Below, one piece after another: positions 23,643 to 31,301 of a stretch of 31,301 nt of DNA. The DNA comes from Flavobacteriales bacterium UBA6165 (GTDB lineage Bacteria; Bacteroidota; Bacteroidia; Flavobacteriales_D; Crocinitomicaceae). The position numbers and the translations under genes were made by a program. The DNA is taken from contig DIUF01000105.1 in assembly GCA_002422285.1 (NCBI GenBank), positions 1 to 31,301 on the forward strand, written 5' to 3'. Every line of letters starts with the position of its first letter. Positions within the stretch are counted from its first letter, which is position 1. The notes beneath the pieces were generated by a model. The model ran no database searches. It was not told the origin of the DNA and saw only the letters and a program-made list of their open reading frames with translations.

Positions 23643-26414
23643 ATGAAGTCAATACTATTTACCCTTACTTTTTCGATTTCGATGGGCAGTATTTTAGCCC
23701 AAAAGAAAACTTTGTCTGAGCAAGATTACGACATTTGGAATACACTTAAAAACTATTTAATCACGGATAATGGCCAGTGGATGAGTTATGAAGTTACGCC
23801 TTATCGCGGTGATGGATATGCTGTTCTGACGAAAACGGATTCAACACAAGTCAAGCGATTCGATAGAATGTATGGGACATTTTTTGCGATTGACAACAAA
23901 TTTTTTACTGGACTTGTGAAACCTCAATTCGACACTATTCGAAAGTTGGAATTGGATAAAGTAAAAAAAGACAAATGGCCAAAAGACACTTTGGTGGTGC
24001 ATCTTCTAGGTGCCGATTCAACGATTCGAATTCCTAAAATAATCGACCATAAGTTTGCTAAAAATGGCGTTTGGATTGCTTACCGAAATTTGGATAAAGC
24101 TGCGATAGAGAATAAAACGTTTGCGCCAAAAAAGAAAAAATGCAAATTGTTGAATAAGAAAAAGCCACCATTAGTTGAGAAAAAAATTGAGTCAGATGGG
24201 AAAGTGCTTTTCTTGTGGAATCCAATTTCAGGAAAGAAGCATTCGTTCAATTATGTTTCGAGTTACGATTTTTCAGATAGCGCCAAGTTTTTAGCGCTTG
24301 TTACCCACGAAAAACGTTCGAAAAAAGATTATTATCAGCTGCAAGTGCATCGCACCTTCAATGCACAAAGTGTTTTTCAATCGGATACTTTTACAGCGGT
24401 TGGTAAATGGACTTGGCACAAAGATGAGCGCAATTTTGCGTTTTTGGCTTCGAAGGATACCAATTCCAATAACAAGCATTTTTCATTGTACCATTTGAAT
24501 TTGACTGGTGAACCTGTGTTAACAGTTTTGGATAGTTTAAAAATCAACCATCCAGAACAATGGATTCCAAGCAATTTTGGTCAGTTGACCTTTGCAGAAG
24601 ATGCACCACGTTTGTTTTTCTCCATGGCACCGAAACCCATTTACGACGCTAAAGATACCCTCACCAAAGACGAAAAAGTGAGTTTGGATATCTGGCATTG
24701 GGAAGATAAAAAATTGCAGCCACGCCAATTGCTCACGGCCAAACGTGATAAGAACAAATCATTTTTGTCGGTTTATGATATGGAGCAAGCATCGGTTCGT
24801 ACCCTTGAGAACGATACACTAAGTCTTCGTTTTAGTCCAAAACAAACGGAATTATTTCTGGCTTATTCCGATGAAAACTATGCCGTTGAGCAAGATTATG
24901 CCTATCCTTGGCGGAGAGACGAATATGTTGTTTTAAGTAATGGAGCCCAACCTGAATTGGTAAGCCGTGGGACGCAGAATTTTTCTAGTCTTTCTCCAAA
25001 TGGCAAGCATATTGTGACATATGATAGAGAAAAAAATCAGTTTATGCTTATCAATGTGGGCAGTGGTTCGGCATGTTTAACATGTAAAATCAAAACGGAT
25101 TGGTTGGAAGATGTGAACGGTCAACCGTATGAGCCTCAACCTGAAGTGAAAATGTATTGGGAAAATGATCGCGAACATCTTTGGTTCGTTTCCAAAAATG
25201 AAGTGTATCGCATCAGCATGAAAACTTTGGAAGCTGTGAATATTACGCAGGGCATAGGTAAAGAGTTGAAACAAGATTTTTACATCATTTCATGGGATGC
25301 TGATTCGCTTTATTTTGATCCAAATCGGGCTTGGCTGCAAGGGTTTAGCATGGTGACAAAAGAGTCGAATATTTATGCATTGGACAATAATATGCCTTAT
25401 TTGAAAAAGAAATTTTTCGCTGATATTCGTGGTTTGGAGAAAGTGAAAAATGCTAATTTGGTTGTGTATCGCGTGTCAACAGTAGCAGATTTCCCTGATT
25501 TGACTTTTGATAATTTGGATTTATCCTCACCTCGATTGATGACACGTATCAATCCACAGCAAGAGGAATACAACTGGGCCAAGGTTGAATTGGTGACTTG
25601 GAAAACCAAAGATGGCGTTGAATTGGAAGGTTTACTTTACACACCTGAAGATTTGGATTCAACAAAATCTTACCCAATGATTGTGTACTACTACGAATTG
25701 AACAGCGAAAATATTCATCGTCATTGGACACCGCGACCCACGGCGAGTATTGTCTTCCCGACCGAATATGCCTCAGGCGGTTATGTGATTTTTATTCCAG
25801 ATGTGCGTTACAAACCAGGTTATCCTGCTCAAGGTGCCTATGATTGTATCATGTCGGGCACGGATTATGTTTTGGCGAAATACAAATTTATCGATGGCAA
25901 CAGAATGGGCTTGCAAGGACAAAGTTGGGGCGGTTATCAATCAGCGCAGTTGATTACGATGACCAATCGCTACAAGGCGGCTATGGCTGGTGCTCCTGTT
26001 TCCAATATGTTCTCCGCTTATGGTGGCATCAGATGGGGTAGCGGTATGAGTCGCCAGTTTCAATATGAGCGCACACAAAGTCGCATTGGCTATACCATTT
26101 GGGAACGCCCAGATTTGTATCAGTTGAACTCCCCGATTTTCCATTTGCCGAAAGTACAAACCCCACTTTTGATCATGCACAACGACAACGATGGTGCCGT
26201 TCCGTGGTATCAGGGTATCGAATTGTATATGGGTCTTCGTCGTTTGCAAAAGCCAGTTTGGTTGTTGAATTACAATGGCGACGAACACAATTTGATGGTG
26301 GAAGCCCATCGTCGTGATTTGAGTATTCGTATGCGCCAGTTCTTCGATTATTATTTGATGGGTGCAGAAATGCCAGATTGGATGATGAGCGGTGTCAAGG
26401 CAATAGACAAGTAG
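23643..26414 (+). CDS. S9 family serine peptidase (prolyl oligopeptidase-like), secreted
   Basis: This 923-residue protein starts with a signal peptide (MKSILFTLTFSISMGSILAQ), so it acts outside the inner membrane. The first ~650 residues form a beta-propeller-like region with many WD-type turns. The C-terminal alpha/beta-hydrolase domain has the catalytic triad: Ser761 in GQSWGGYQSAQ, Asp850 in MHNDNDGAVPW and His882 in GDEHNLM. Enzymes of this group cut short peptides, often after proline or releasing N-terminal dipeptides; the specificity here is unknown. A lysine-rich insertion at about 160-180 is unusual but lies in the propeller. It belongs to the lnt operon, with 6-nt gaps on both sides. 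Confidence 0.93.
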   Translation: MKSILFTLTFSISMGSILAQKKTLSEQDYDIWNTLKNYLITDNGQWMSYEVTPYRGDGYAVLTKTDSTQVKRFDRMYGTFFAIDNKFFTGLVKPQFDTIRKLELDKVKKDKWPKDTLVVHLLGADSTIRIPKIIDHKFAKNGVWIAYRNLDKAAIENKTFAPKKKKCKLLNKKKPPLVEKKIESDGKVLFLWNPISGKKHSFNYVSSYDFSDSAKFLALVTHEKRSKKDYYQLQVHRTFNAQSVFQSDTFTAVGKWTWHKDERNFAFLASKDTNSNNKHFSLYHLNLTGEPVLTVLDSLKINHPEQWIPSNFGQLTFAEDAPRLFFSMAPKPIYDAKDTLTKDEKVSLDIWHWEDKKLQPRQLLTAKRDKNKSFLSVYDMEQASVRTLENDTLSLRFSPKQTELFLAYSDENYAVEQDYAYPWRRDEYVVLSNGAQPELVSRGTQNFSSLSPNGKHIVTYDREKNQFMLINVGSGSACLTCKIKTDWLEDVNGQPYEPQPEVKMYWENDREHLWFVSKNEVYRISMKTLEAVNITQGIGKELKQDFYIISWDADSLYFDPNRAWLQGFSMVTKESNIYALDNNMPYLKKKFFADIRGLEKVKNANLVVYRVSTVADFPDLTFDNLDLSSPRLMTRINPQQEEYNWAKVELVTWKTKDGVELEGLLYTPEDLDSTKSYPMIVYYYELNSENIHRHWTPRPTASIVFPTEYASGGYVIFIPDVRYKPGYPAQGAYDCIMSGTDYVLAKYKFIDGNRMGLQGQSWGGYQSAQLITMTNRYKAAMAGAPVSNMFSAYGGIRWGSGMSRQFQYERTQSRIGYTIWERPDLYQLNSPIFHLPKVQTPLLIMHNDNDGAVPWYQGIELYMGLRRLQKPVWLLNYNGDEHNLMVEAHRRDLSIRMRQFFDYYLMGAEMPDWMMSGVKAIDK

Positions 26415-26420
26415 TTCGTT

Positions 26421-27104
26421 ATGACAAAAGAGCTTCAAAAAGACATATTGCAATGGGATGTGAATTCTTGGTCGCGGATTTTTGAAGTCTGGGAGCCCGA
26501 AATCAAACTGCATACTGAAATGCTGGGACTAGAAATTGGCGGTCGTCAAGGTGGACTCACGCTTTGGTTGACTTTGAAAGGCATTAAAACCATTTGCAGT
26601 GATTTGGAAAACACAGAAGAGACTGCTGCTCCTTTGCATGAAAAATATCAGGTTCGCAATCTGGTTGAATACCAAAACATTGATGCTACAAATATTCCTT
26701 TTGAGAATAACTTTGATGTCATTGTTTTTAAATCAATCATCGGTGGCGTTGGTTCAAACGATAATTTGGAAGCCCAAAAAGCTGCATTTCAACAAATTCA
26801 TAAGGCATTGAAACCGGGAGGGAAATTGTTGTTCGCAGAGAACATGGTGGCTTCACCTTTGCATCTGTTTTTCAGAAAGCGCTTCGTGAATTGGGGTGCA
26901 AGATGGCGCTATGTGACGCTTCAAGAAATGGACGATTTTCTTCGAGATTTTTCTCAGGTAGAACTCAAAACAACTGGATTTCTCGCAACTTTTGGTAGAA
27001 GTGAATCCCAAAGGAAATTTCTCTCTTTTTTTGATCGTATTCTGTTTAACTACATCACACCAAAGAGTTGGAGGTATATTGGGTATGGGGTTGCGGTGAA
27101 GTAG
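26421..27104 (+). CDS. Class I SAM-dependent methyltransferase
   Basis: This 227-residue protein has a Rossmann-fold methyltransferase core: motif I GLEIGGRQGG (36-45) for S-adenosylmethionine, an acidic residue after the second strand (CSDLEN), FDVIVFKSIIGGVG for motif post-II, and IHKALKPGGKLLFAENM for motif III. The C-terminal third (WRYVTLQEMDDFLRDFSQVELKTTGF) is like the Methyltransf_11 or _25 families. The substrate is not evident. No membrane segment is seen. It is the last gene of the lnt operon and starts 6 nt after the peptidase stop. Confidence 0.88.
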   Translation: MTKELQKDILQWDVNSWSRIFEVWEPEIKLHTEMLGLEIGGRQGGLTLWLTLKGIKTICSDLENTEETAAPLHEKYQVRNLVEYQNIDATNIPFENNFDVIVFKSIIGGVGSNDNLEAQKAAFQQIHKALKPGGKLLFAENMVASPLHLFFRKRFVNWGARWRYVTLQEMDDFLRDFSQVELKTTGFLATFGRSESQRKFLSFFDRILFNYITPKSWRYIGYGVAVK

Positions 27105-27179
27105 TCTTTGGATGCTTTTTTCCTTGTTTTTTTGTTCAATTTAATCACCCTTCTCTAATTCTATTTACTCAAAAATTAA

Positions 27180-27306
27180 TGTTTTCTGCATTATTTTTAT
27201 GCAAATAACTATGTTTTCTGCATTTCATTTGTGCGAAAAAGTATGTTTTTTGTATTTATGTTTTTCAAAAACAATATCTTTTTGTAATTTTGTGATGCAA
27301 AAAGCG
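27180..27306 (+). repeat. Four degenerate 32-bp tandem repeats
   Basis: Units begin at about 27180, 27212, 27244 and 27277 (spacing 32, 32, 33). Units 1 and 2 share TGTTTTCTGCATT. Each unit has a T-rich left half and a TGCAAAA-like right half, so each is an imperfect inverted repeat; unit 4 has CTTTTTG and CAAAAAG arms. The last unit contains TAATTTTG (27285-27292), a good -7 box. The array lies just upstream of the AAA ATPase gene. Confidence 0.65.
27285..27292 (+). promoter_or_regulatory. Promoter -7 box of the AAA ATPase gene
   Basis: TAATTTTG fits TAnnTTTG and ends 21 nt before the ATG at 27314. It lies inside the fourth repeat unit, so a protein bound to the repeats would block or shape this promoter. 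No clear -33 TTG is present. Confidence 0.5.
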
Positions 27307-27313
27307 GGGTTTT

Positions 27314-28495
27314 ATGTTTGAACGAAAAATCTATGCTCAACTCAAGGAGCATCTTTCTAAGAAACAAGTTACTGTAATTACTGGCCTCAGAAGAGTTGGT
27401 AAATCTACCATGCTCAAAGCATTATTCAAAAGCTACGCGGGCGACAATAAGCTCTATTTAGATTTGGAGCGTATTGAGAACCAAAATTTGTTTCATGTAG
27501 ATTCTTATGCTAAAATTGAGCGCTCCTTGGAGTTGATGGGTTTTGATTTTTCCAAGCCCGGACTGATAGCATTAGATGAAATTCAGTTGGTCAAAAATTG
27601 TAGTAGCATCCTCAAAGCATGGTATGACGACTACGGTACTAAATTCGTTGTTACCGGTTCGAGTTCTTTTTATATCAAGAATCATTTTTCGGAGAGTTTG
27701 GCAGGCCGCAAGCGAATTTTTGAAATGCACCCGCTTGATTTTGAGGAGTTCTTGACCTTTAAAGAATTGGATACCAAACGGATTCAAGGCGAACGTATGC
27801 AGCCTTTTTTGCCACGATATTTCGAAAATTATCAATCCTATTATGAGGAATACATCCGATTTGGAGGCTTGCCAGAAGTTGTTTTAGCCGAAAAATCCGA
27901 GGATAAAATTTCTTATTTGAAAGATGTGATTAATTCTCATATCGAGCTTGATGTCAAATTGCTTGGCGATGTTTCGGCTTCTGATGATTTGTATAAATTG
28001 ATTCATCTTTTGGCGAATAGGGTGGGCAGTAAATTAGATTACACCAAAATCGGAAGCTTACTGGGCGTGAATCGAAATAAAGTGAAAGATTACATTCAAT
28101 TGTTGGAACACACCTACCTCATTCGCACGGTAGATGTTTATGCTTCTGGTGCTGACAAAATCGTCTCAAAACAGCCTAAACTGTATTTTACTGACAATGG
28201 TTTGCTGCAATTGTGTGGACAATTATCTTCAGGTTCAATTTTCGAAAATGCCGTTTGCAGTCAATTGGCGCTTTTAGGTCAATTGACTTATTTCGAGAAG
28301 AATTCAGGAACAGAAATCGATTTTGTCTTGGATAAAACAACGGCTGTAGAAGTAAAAGAAACCCCTGGAGATTTCGATTTGCGGGCCTTAGAGCGTCGTT
28401 CCAAAATGATTCAAGCAGAGCAATATTGGCTAATTGGGAGAAAACTAGCACCCAGCGGCTTTGATGAATTTATCTGGGGAGGGAGTTTGTTTTAG
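27314..28495 (+). CDS. AAA_14 / DUF4143 ATPase
   Basis: This 393-residue protein belongs to the common but poorly understood group with an AAA_14 ATPase domain and a C-terminal DUF4143 domain. Walker A is GLRRVGKS (24-31), Walker B is LIALDEI with D88/E89, and sensor-like VVTGSSSFYIKN is at 112-123. A winged-helix-like part (YTKIGSLLGVNRNKVKDYIQLLE, ~243-265) follows. The C-terminus has FENAV, EIDFVLD with Asp336 and AVEVKE with Glu346/Lys348, which is the PD-(D/E)xK nuclease-fold signature with key residues present. These genes are frequent in variable genome regions. No toxin or antitoxin partner is adjacent. It has a repeat array in place of a simple promoter. Confidence 0.9.
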   Translation: MFERKIYAQLKEHLSKKQVTVITGLRRVGKSTMLKALFKSYAGDNKLYLDLERIENQNLFHVDSYAKIERSLELMGFDFSKPGLIALDEIQLVKNCSSILKAWYDDYGTKFVVTGSSSFYIKNHFSESLAGRKRIFEMHPLDFEEFLTFKELDTKRIQGERMQPFLPRYFENYQSYYEEYIRFGGLPEVVLAEKSEDKISYLKDVINSHIELDVKLLGDVSASDDLYKLIHLLANRVGSKLDYTKIGSLLGVNRNKVKDYIQLLEHTYLIRTVDVYASGADKIVSKQPKLYFTDNGLLQLCGQLSSGSIFENAVCSQLALLGQLTYFEKNSGTEIDFVLDKTTAVEVKETPGDFDLRALERRSKMIQAEQYWLIGRKLAPSGFDEFIWGGSLF

Positions 28496-28505
28496 GAGCA
28501 TAGAA

Positions 28506-30884
28506 TTATCTCATCCCCATCTTCACCCCAAAAAACACCGTTCTCGGTCTATTTGGTCCATAAACATAGCCTGCATCGCGGAACATGCCTGTATCAAAAT
28601 CACGTTGGTAGCTGTTGAAGATGTTTTGCACGCCACAAAAAAGTTGCAAGCGATATTCATCTTTCAACTTGATGTTGTAACTCATTTTGATGTTGTTTTC
28701 AAAGAATATTGGTGTCGATTTGATGACCGTTTGCTCCGTTTCTGGGTCGATGACATGCGGCACATCCATGCTTCCAGTGAATACCGCTGAATAGGAAAAA
28801 GACCAAGTTTTGTTGGGATTAAACATTAAGGTCATGTAGCCATAAACATTGGGCGTGCGTAGCAGTCTGTTTGTAATCGCTGATGGTGTGGGTTCATTTT
28901 CATCTTCCGGCTCCCAAAGTATTTCGGGGTTTTGGTATAGTGCATTTTGAATCATTCCACCAGATTGTAAAATCCATTTCGAAGCCAAAGCCACGTTAGC
29001 TTCAAGATTTATTCCCATTACTTCCGCGCCTGAACCATTTCTTTTGGTAATCACAGAGACTCCATTGGGTAATTCTGTTTGTCCCGATACAATAAACGGA
29101 TTGTTGAGTTGTGTGTAAAATCCTTCTAGCACAAAAGTCATCTGTCTGGTGCCAATCATTTTCTCGTAGTTCAAGGAGAGCGTTCCGCTGTTTGACCGTT
29201 CTGTTTTCAAGTTGGGATCAAGTTGGATAAATCTCGCGGCACCGCCAACGGTTTCAATGTGCAAATCTTCATCAAAGGCTTGTGGACCGCGATAACCTTG
29301 TGCAAAAGATGCTCGGATTTTCCAATGTTCTTTGAGTTTATACATAGCAGATAGACGAGGAACAAAAACTTGCAACTCGCGTTTGTTTTCAAAACGATTG
29401 TCGCTGAGGTCATAAACGCCGTTGATGTTGACGTAATCAAATCGTCCGCCGAGTAATATGGTCCATTTTGTGGTTGGTTTGATTTCAAATTGTGCATAGG
29501 TGCCTGAAGTTCCAACGCGCTGATTGATGCTTCTGTTATAGCCGGGCATTTGGTCAAACACATCGTTAAAGACGAATTCAGATCCAGCAGTCAAGAGGAT
29601 TTTTTTGCTGAATTCGTAGTTGTATTGCACGCCCGAAACCAATGAAAAATCGCGTGAAGTTCCATAGGCGTTTATGGCCAAAATATCGGACTCGGTTAAA
29701 CTGTCTCCTGAATTCAAAATACGTCCACCTGCTCCATAATAGCTGTCGCGATTTACGAATTGGGCTGAGGTGTAAACAGAAAATTTGTGCTTAAAGTCTT
29801 TGCTGTAATGTTCAAAAGACGCGTTGGTGCTGAGGATATTGTGCGTCAATTGTTCCGTTAAATCGGTTTGGTGTGGTGCTAAATGAAAATTGTTTCCTCC
29901 GCGTCTGAATTCTGTGATGTAGTATAAGCCGAGTTTGAATTTACTGCGTTGTGATGAATTCCAAAAGGCATCAAAACCAAATGTTTGGTTGTTGAGTTGG
30001 GTCATTTCTGAAAAACTGTCGCCATTGGCATCCCAGTGCTCTCTATCGCGACGCAAACCAAAAAATGTGATGCCTTTGTTCATGTCCTCGCTCACCAAAG
30101 CAGCGTTAAAAGTGAAGGTTCTATCCGAAGCCTGCATGTTGATGAACGACTGATTCATACCAATTTCAAAACTGTTCTGAAAGGGGTCTTTGGTGATGAT
30201 GTTTACCGTTCCTGCGATGGCATTTCCACCGTATAGTACAGAACCGCCACCGCGCACAACTTCAATGCGATCGACCATGTTGGCGGGTAACATTTCCAAA
30301 CCATAAACCCCAGCCAGTGCCGAAAAGACGGGACGACTGTTGATGAGTATTTGAGAATACGCACCATCTAAACCGTTCATTCTGAGTTGCGTGAATCCAC
30401 AATTCTGGCAATTGTTTTCAAGTCGCAGACCTGGTGAAAAACTTAATCCTTCAGCGATGCTCAAGGACTGCGTGGCTTCCAAAGTTCTGTTTGAAACGGT
30501 ATGCACAATAACGGGAGCATCATAGCGCGCAACTTCATTTCGAGTAGCAGAAACTACCACATCATTCAAGCGCAAGGCATCTTCTTGAAGTTCAAAATTG
30601 AGCGAAATTGTTTCCTTGTTTTGTGTGTCAATCGTTTGGTAGAGGGTCATATATCCCACAAAACTTACACGAATTTCATGGTTGCCTTGTGGAATATCAT
30701 TGATTTGAAATGACCCGTTGGCATCCGTTCGAACCCCTCTTTGAAGCGTGGTGAAGTAAATATTCGCGCCAACAATTTTTTCGCCATTCGCTGAAACATA
30801 ACCATATAGCGTAGTGTTTTGAGCGAATAGATTGCTAGAACTCAACAAAAATAAAATAATATAAATGGACTTTTTACCGAGCAT
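28506..30884 (-). CDS. TonB-dependent outer-membrane receptor
   Basis: This 792-residue outer-membrane receptor imports a scarce ligand using TonB energy. It has a signal peptide (MLGKKSIYIILFLLSSSNLFAQ) and a carboxypeptidase-regulatory-like domain (24-103). The plug domain (about 108-235) contains VVVSATRNEVARYDAPV and VVRGGGSVLYGGNAIAGTVNIIT, and a 22-strand-type barrel ends in an aromatic/basic terminus. The plug has a CQNC motif (C159, C162) within a stretch (GFTQLRMNGLDGAYSQILINSRPVFSALAGVYGLE) that I associate with heme, cobalamin or metal receptors. There is no SusD neighbour, so glycan import is unlikely. The divergent DtxR-like regulator points to metal control. Confidence 0.93.
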   Translation of the reverse strand: MLGKKSIYIILFLLSSSNLFAQNTTLYGYVSANGEKIVGANIYFTTLQRGVRTDANGSFQINDIPQGNHEIRVSFVGYMTLYQTIDTQNKETISLNFELQEDALRLNDVVVSATRNEVARYDAPVIVHTVSNRTLEATQSLSIAEGLSFSPGLRLENNCQNCGFTQLRMNGLDGAYSQILINSRPVFSALAGVYGLEMLPANMVDRIEVVRGGGSVLYGGNAIAGTVNIITKDPFQNSFEIGMNQSFINMQASDRTFTFNAALVSEDMNKGITFFGLRRDREHWDANGDSFSEMTQLNNQTFGFDAFWNSSQRSKFKLGLYYITEFRRGGNNFHLAPHQTDLTEQLTHNILSTNASFEHYSKDFKHKFSVYTSAQFVNRDSYYGAGGRILNSGDSLTESDILAINAYGTSRDFSLVSGVQYNYEFSKKILLTAGSEFVFNDVFDQMPGYNRSINQRVGTSGTYAQFEIKPTTKWTILLGGRFDYVNINGVYDLSDNRFENKRELQVFVPRLSAMYKLKEHWKIRASFAQGYRGPQAFDEDLHIETVGGAARFIQLDPNLKTERSNSGTLSLNYEKMIGTRQMTFVLEGFYTQLNNPFIVSGQTELPNGVSVITKRNGSGAEVMGINLEANVALASKWILQSGGMIQNALYQNPEILWEPEDENEPTPSAITNRLLRTPNVYGYMTLMFNPNKTWSFSYSAVFTGSMDVPHVIDPETEQTVIKSTPIFFENNIKMSYNIKLKDEYRLQLFCGVQNIFNSYQRDFDTGMFRDAGYVYGPNRPRTVFFGVKMGMR

Positions 30885-30914
30885 TCTTTTAGAATTTCCT
30901 TATAGTTTTGTTTG

Positions 30915-30944
30915 CAAAAGTAAAAAGTTAGATTAAACTAACAA
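30915..30944 (-). promoter_or_regulatory. Promoter of the TonB receptor gene
   Basis: On the minus strand TTG (30944-30942) is followed after 19 nt by TACTTTTG (30922-30915). This is a full Bacteroidota promoter with a leader of about 26 nt to the ATG at 30884. The spacer holds a palindrome. Confidence 0.75.
30927..30942. promoter_or_regulatory. Candidate DtxR/MntR-type operator
   Basis: GTTAGATTAAACTAAC is a 16-bp palindrome with 14 matching positions; only positions 6 and 11 break symmetry. It lies between the -33 and -7 elements of the receptor promoter. Its GTTAG/CTAAC half sites recall the DtxR/IdeR operator consensus (TTAGGTTAGSCTAACCTAA). Confidence 0.55.
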
Positions 30945-30984
30945 ATTTTTTCGAATAAATTAACATTTGAAAGAGTGCTTGTTT

Positions 30985-30992
30985 TATATTTG
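30985..30992 (+). promoter_or_regulatory. Promoter -7 box of the DtxR-like gene
   Basis: TATATTTG fits TAnnTTTG and ends 4 nt before the ATG at 30997. A TTTG at 30966-30969 is only 15 nt upstream, shorter than usual for the -33 element. Confidence 0.5.
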
Positions 30993-30996
30993 AAGC

Positions 30997-31301
30997 ATGA
31001 ATTCGTTGAATGAGGAAAATTATCTGAAGGCATTATTGAATTTGTCGGATGCCACTGGCGCGGTAAACGTGAAGGATTTGTCGAAGCGTTTGGAAATAAA
31101 AATGCCTTCTGTGACTAGCATGATGAAGAAAATGGCTGAAAAAGGCTGGGTTCATTATGAGAGCTACAAGCCGCTTCGTTTGACTGAACAAGGTAAAAAA
31201 GAGGCAGCATTGATTATTCGCAAGCACCGACTCACAGAAATGTTTTTGGTTGAAAAAATGGGCTTTCGTTGGGATGAGGTCCACGATATTGCTGAACAAA
31301 T
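30997..31301 (+). CDS. DtxR/MntR-family metal-dependent regulator, N-terminal part
   Basis: This is the first 101 residues of a metalloregulator; the gene runs off the right edge. Residues 1-62 form the winged-helix DNA-binding domain (SLNEENYLKALLNL, VKDLSKRLEIKMPSVTSMMKKMAEKGWVHYE). Residues 63-101 begin the helical dimerisation and metal-binding domain (LTEQGKKEAALIIRKHRLTEMFLVEKMGF, then WDEVHDIAEQ). A metal-ligand glutamate is expected in ENYLKAL, and the RKHRL histidine matches the family position. It represses metal uptake when iron or manganese is plentiful. It is divergent from the TonB receptor gene and is the natural candidate to bind the palindrome at 30927-30942. Confidence 0.9.
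   Translation, partial: MNSLNEENYLKALLNLSDATGAVNVKDLSKRLEIKMPSVTSMMKKMAEKGWVHYESYKPLRLTEQGKKEAALIIRKHRLTEMFLVEKMGFRWDEVHDIAEQ

Noticed and set aside
25941..26513. 190-codon minus-strand frame opposite the S9 peptidase and methyltransferase genes
   Set aside because: It lies antisense to two clearly real genes with catalytic motifs, has no recognisable domain or promoter, and is explained as a shadow of their codon use.
27180..27306. CRISPR array
   Set aside because: The repeats are contiguous and degenerate with no unique spacers between them, and there are no cas genes.
27105..28505. Insertion element carrying the AAA ATPase
   Set aside because: No terminal inverted repeats, target-site duplication or transposase was found around the gene, although such ATPases often lie in variable regions.

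Overview
The window is an ordinary, gene-dense chromosomal segment of a member of the phylum Bacteroidota. The evidence is a type IX secretion sorting domain, a TonB receptor with an N-terminal carboxypeptidase-regulatory-like domain, a SecD N-terminus of Bacteroidota type, a DUF3127 protein, and repeated promoter -7 boxes of the form TAnnTTTG. A Flavobacteriales-like lineage is plausible, but I cannot name the genus. There is no phage, IS element or CRISPR array, and no gene-free stretch longer than about 210 bp.

Bases 1-5492 are all read on the minus strand. In order of transcription they hold dnaX, then a tight five-gene cluster (flavin reductase-like flavoprotein, DUF3127 protein, 62-residue cysteine protein, menB, lipoprotein), then the start of secD/secDF, which runs off the left edge. 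The dnaX gene is the most striking item. A ten-A run separates a 371-codon gamma-length frame from an open C-terminal frame in the -1 register, with a stem-loop 8 nt downstream. This is the layout of programmed frameshifting or transcriptional slippage giving gamma and tau.

Bases 5640-11831 are on the plus strand: an M61-type peptidase, an ECF sigma factor behind a long inverted repeat, an outer-membrane barrel protein, pyrD, HMG-CoA lyase and a lipoprotein. A T9SS-sorted secreted protein (11837-12643) faces them. Next come two tandem tRNA-Glu genes with a strong promoter, then rpsT, ung, hemE and an OmpA-family protein. A bidirectional terminator separates these from a minus-strand hemerythrin-like protein.

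Bases 16940-27104 look like one six-gene operon: lnt, udk, a giant membrane histidine kinase, a lipoprotein, an S9 peptidase and a methyltransferase, with gaps from -4 to +39 nt. Most of its products act at the cell envelope. A lone AAA_14/DUF4143 ATPase follows, preceded by four degenerate 32-bp repeats. The right end is a divergent pair, a TonB-dependent receptor and a DtxR/MntR-type metalloregulator. A near-perfect 16-bp palindrome sits inside the receptor promoter, which suggests metal-controlled uptake.

Many -7 boxes lie only 4-6 nt upstream of the start codon, so leaderless or near-leaderless mRNAs seem common here. This also corrects several over-extended starts (flavin reductase, hemE).
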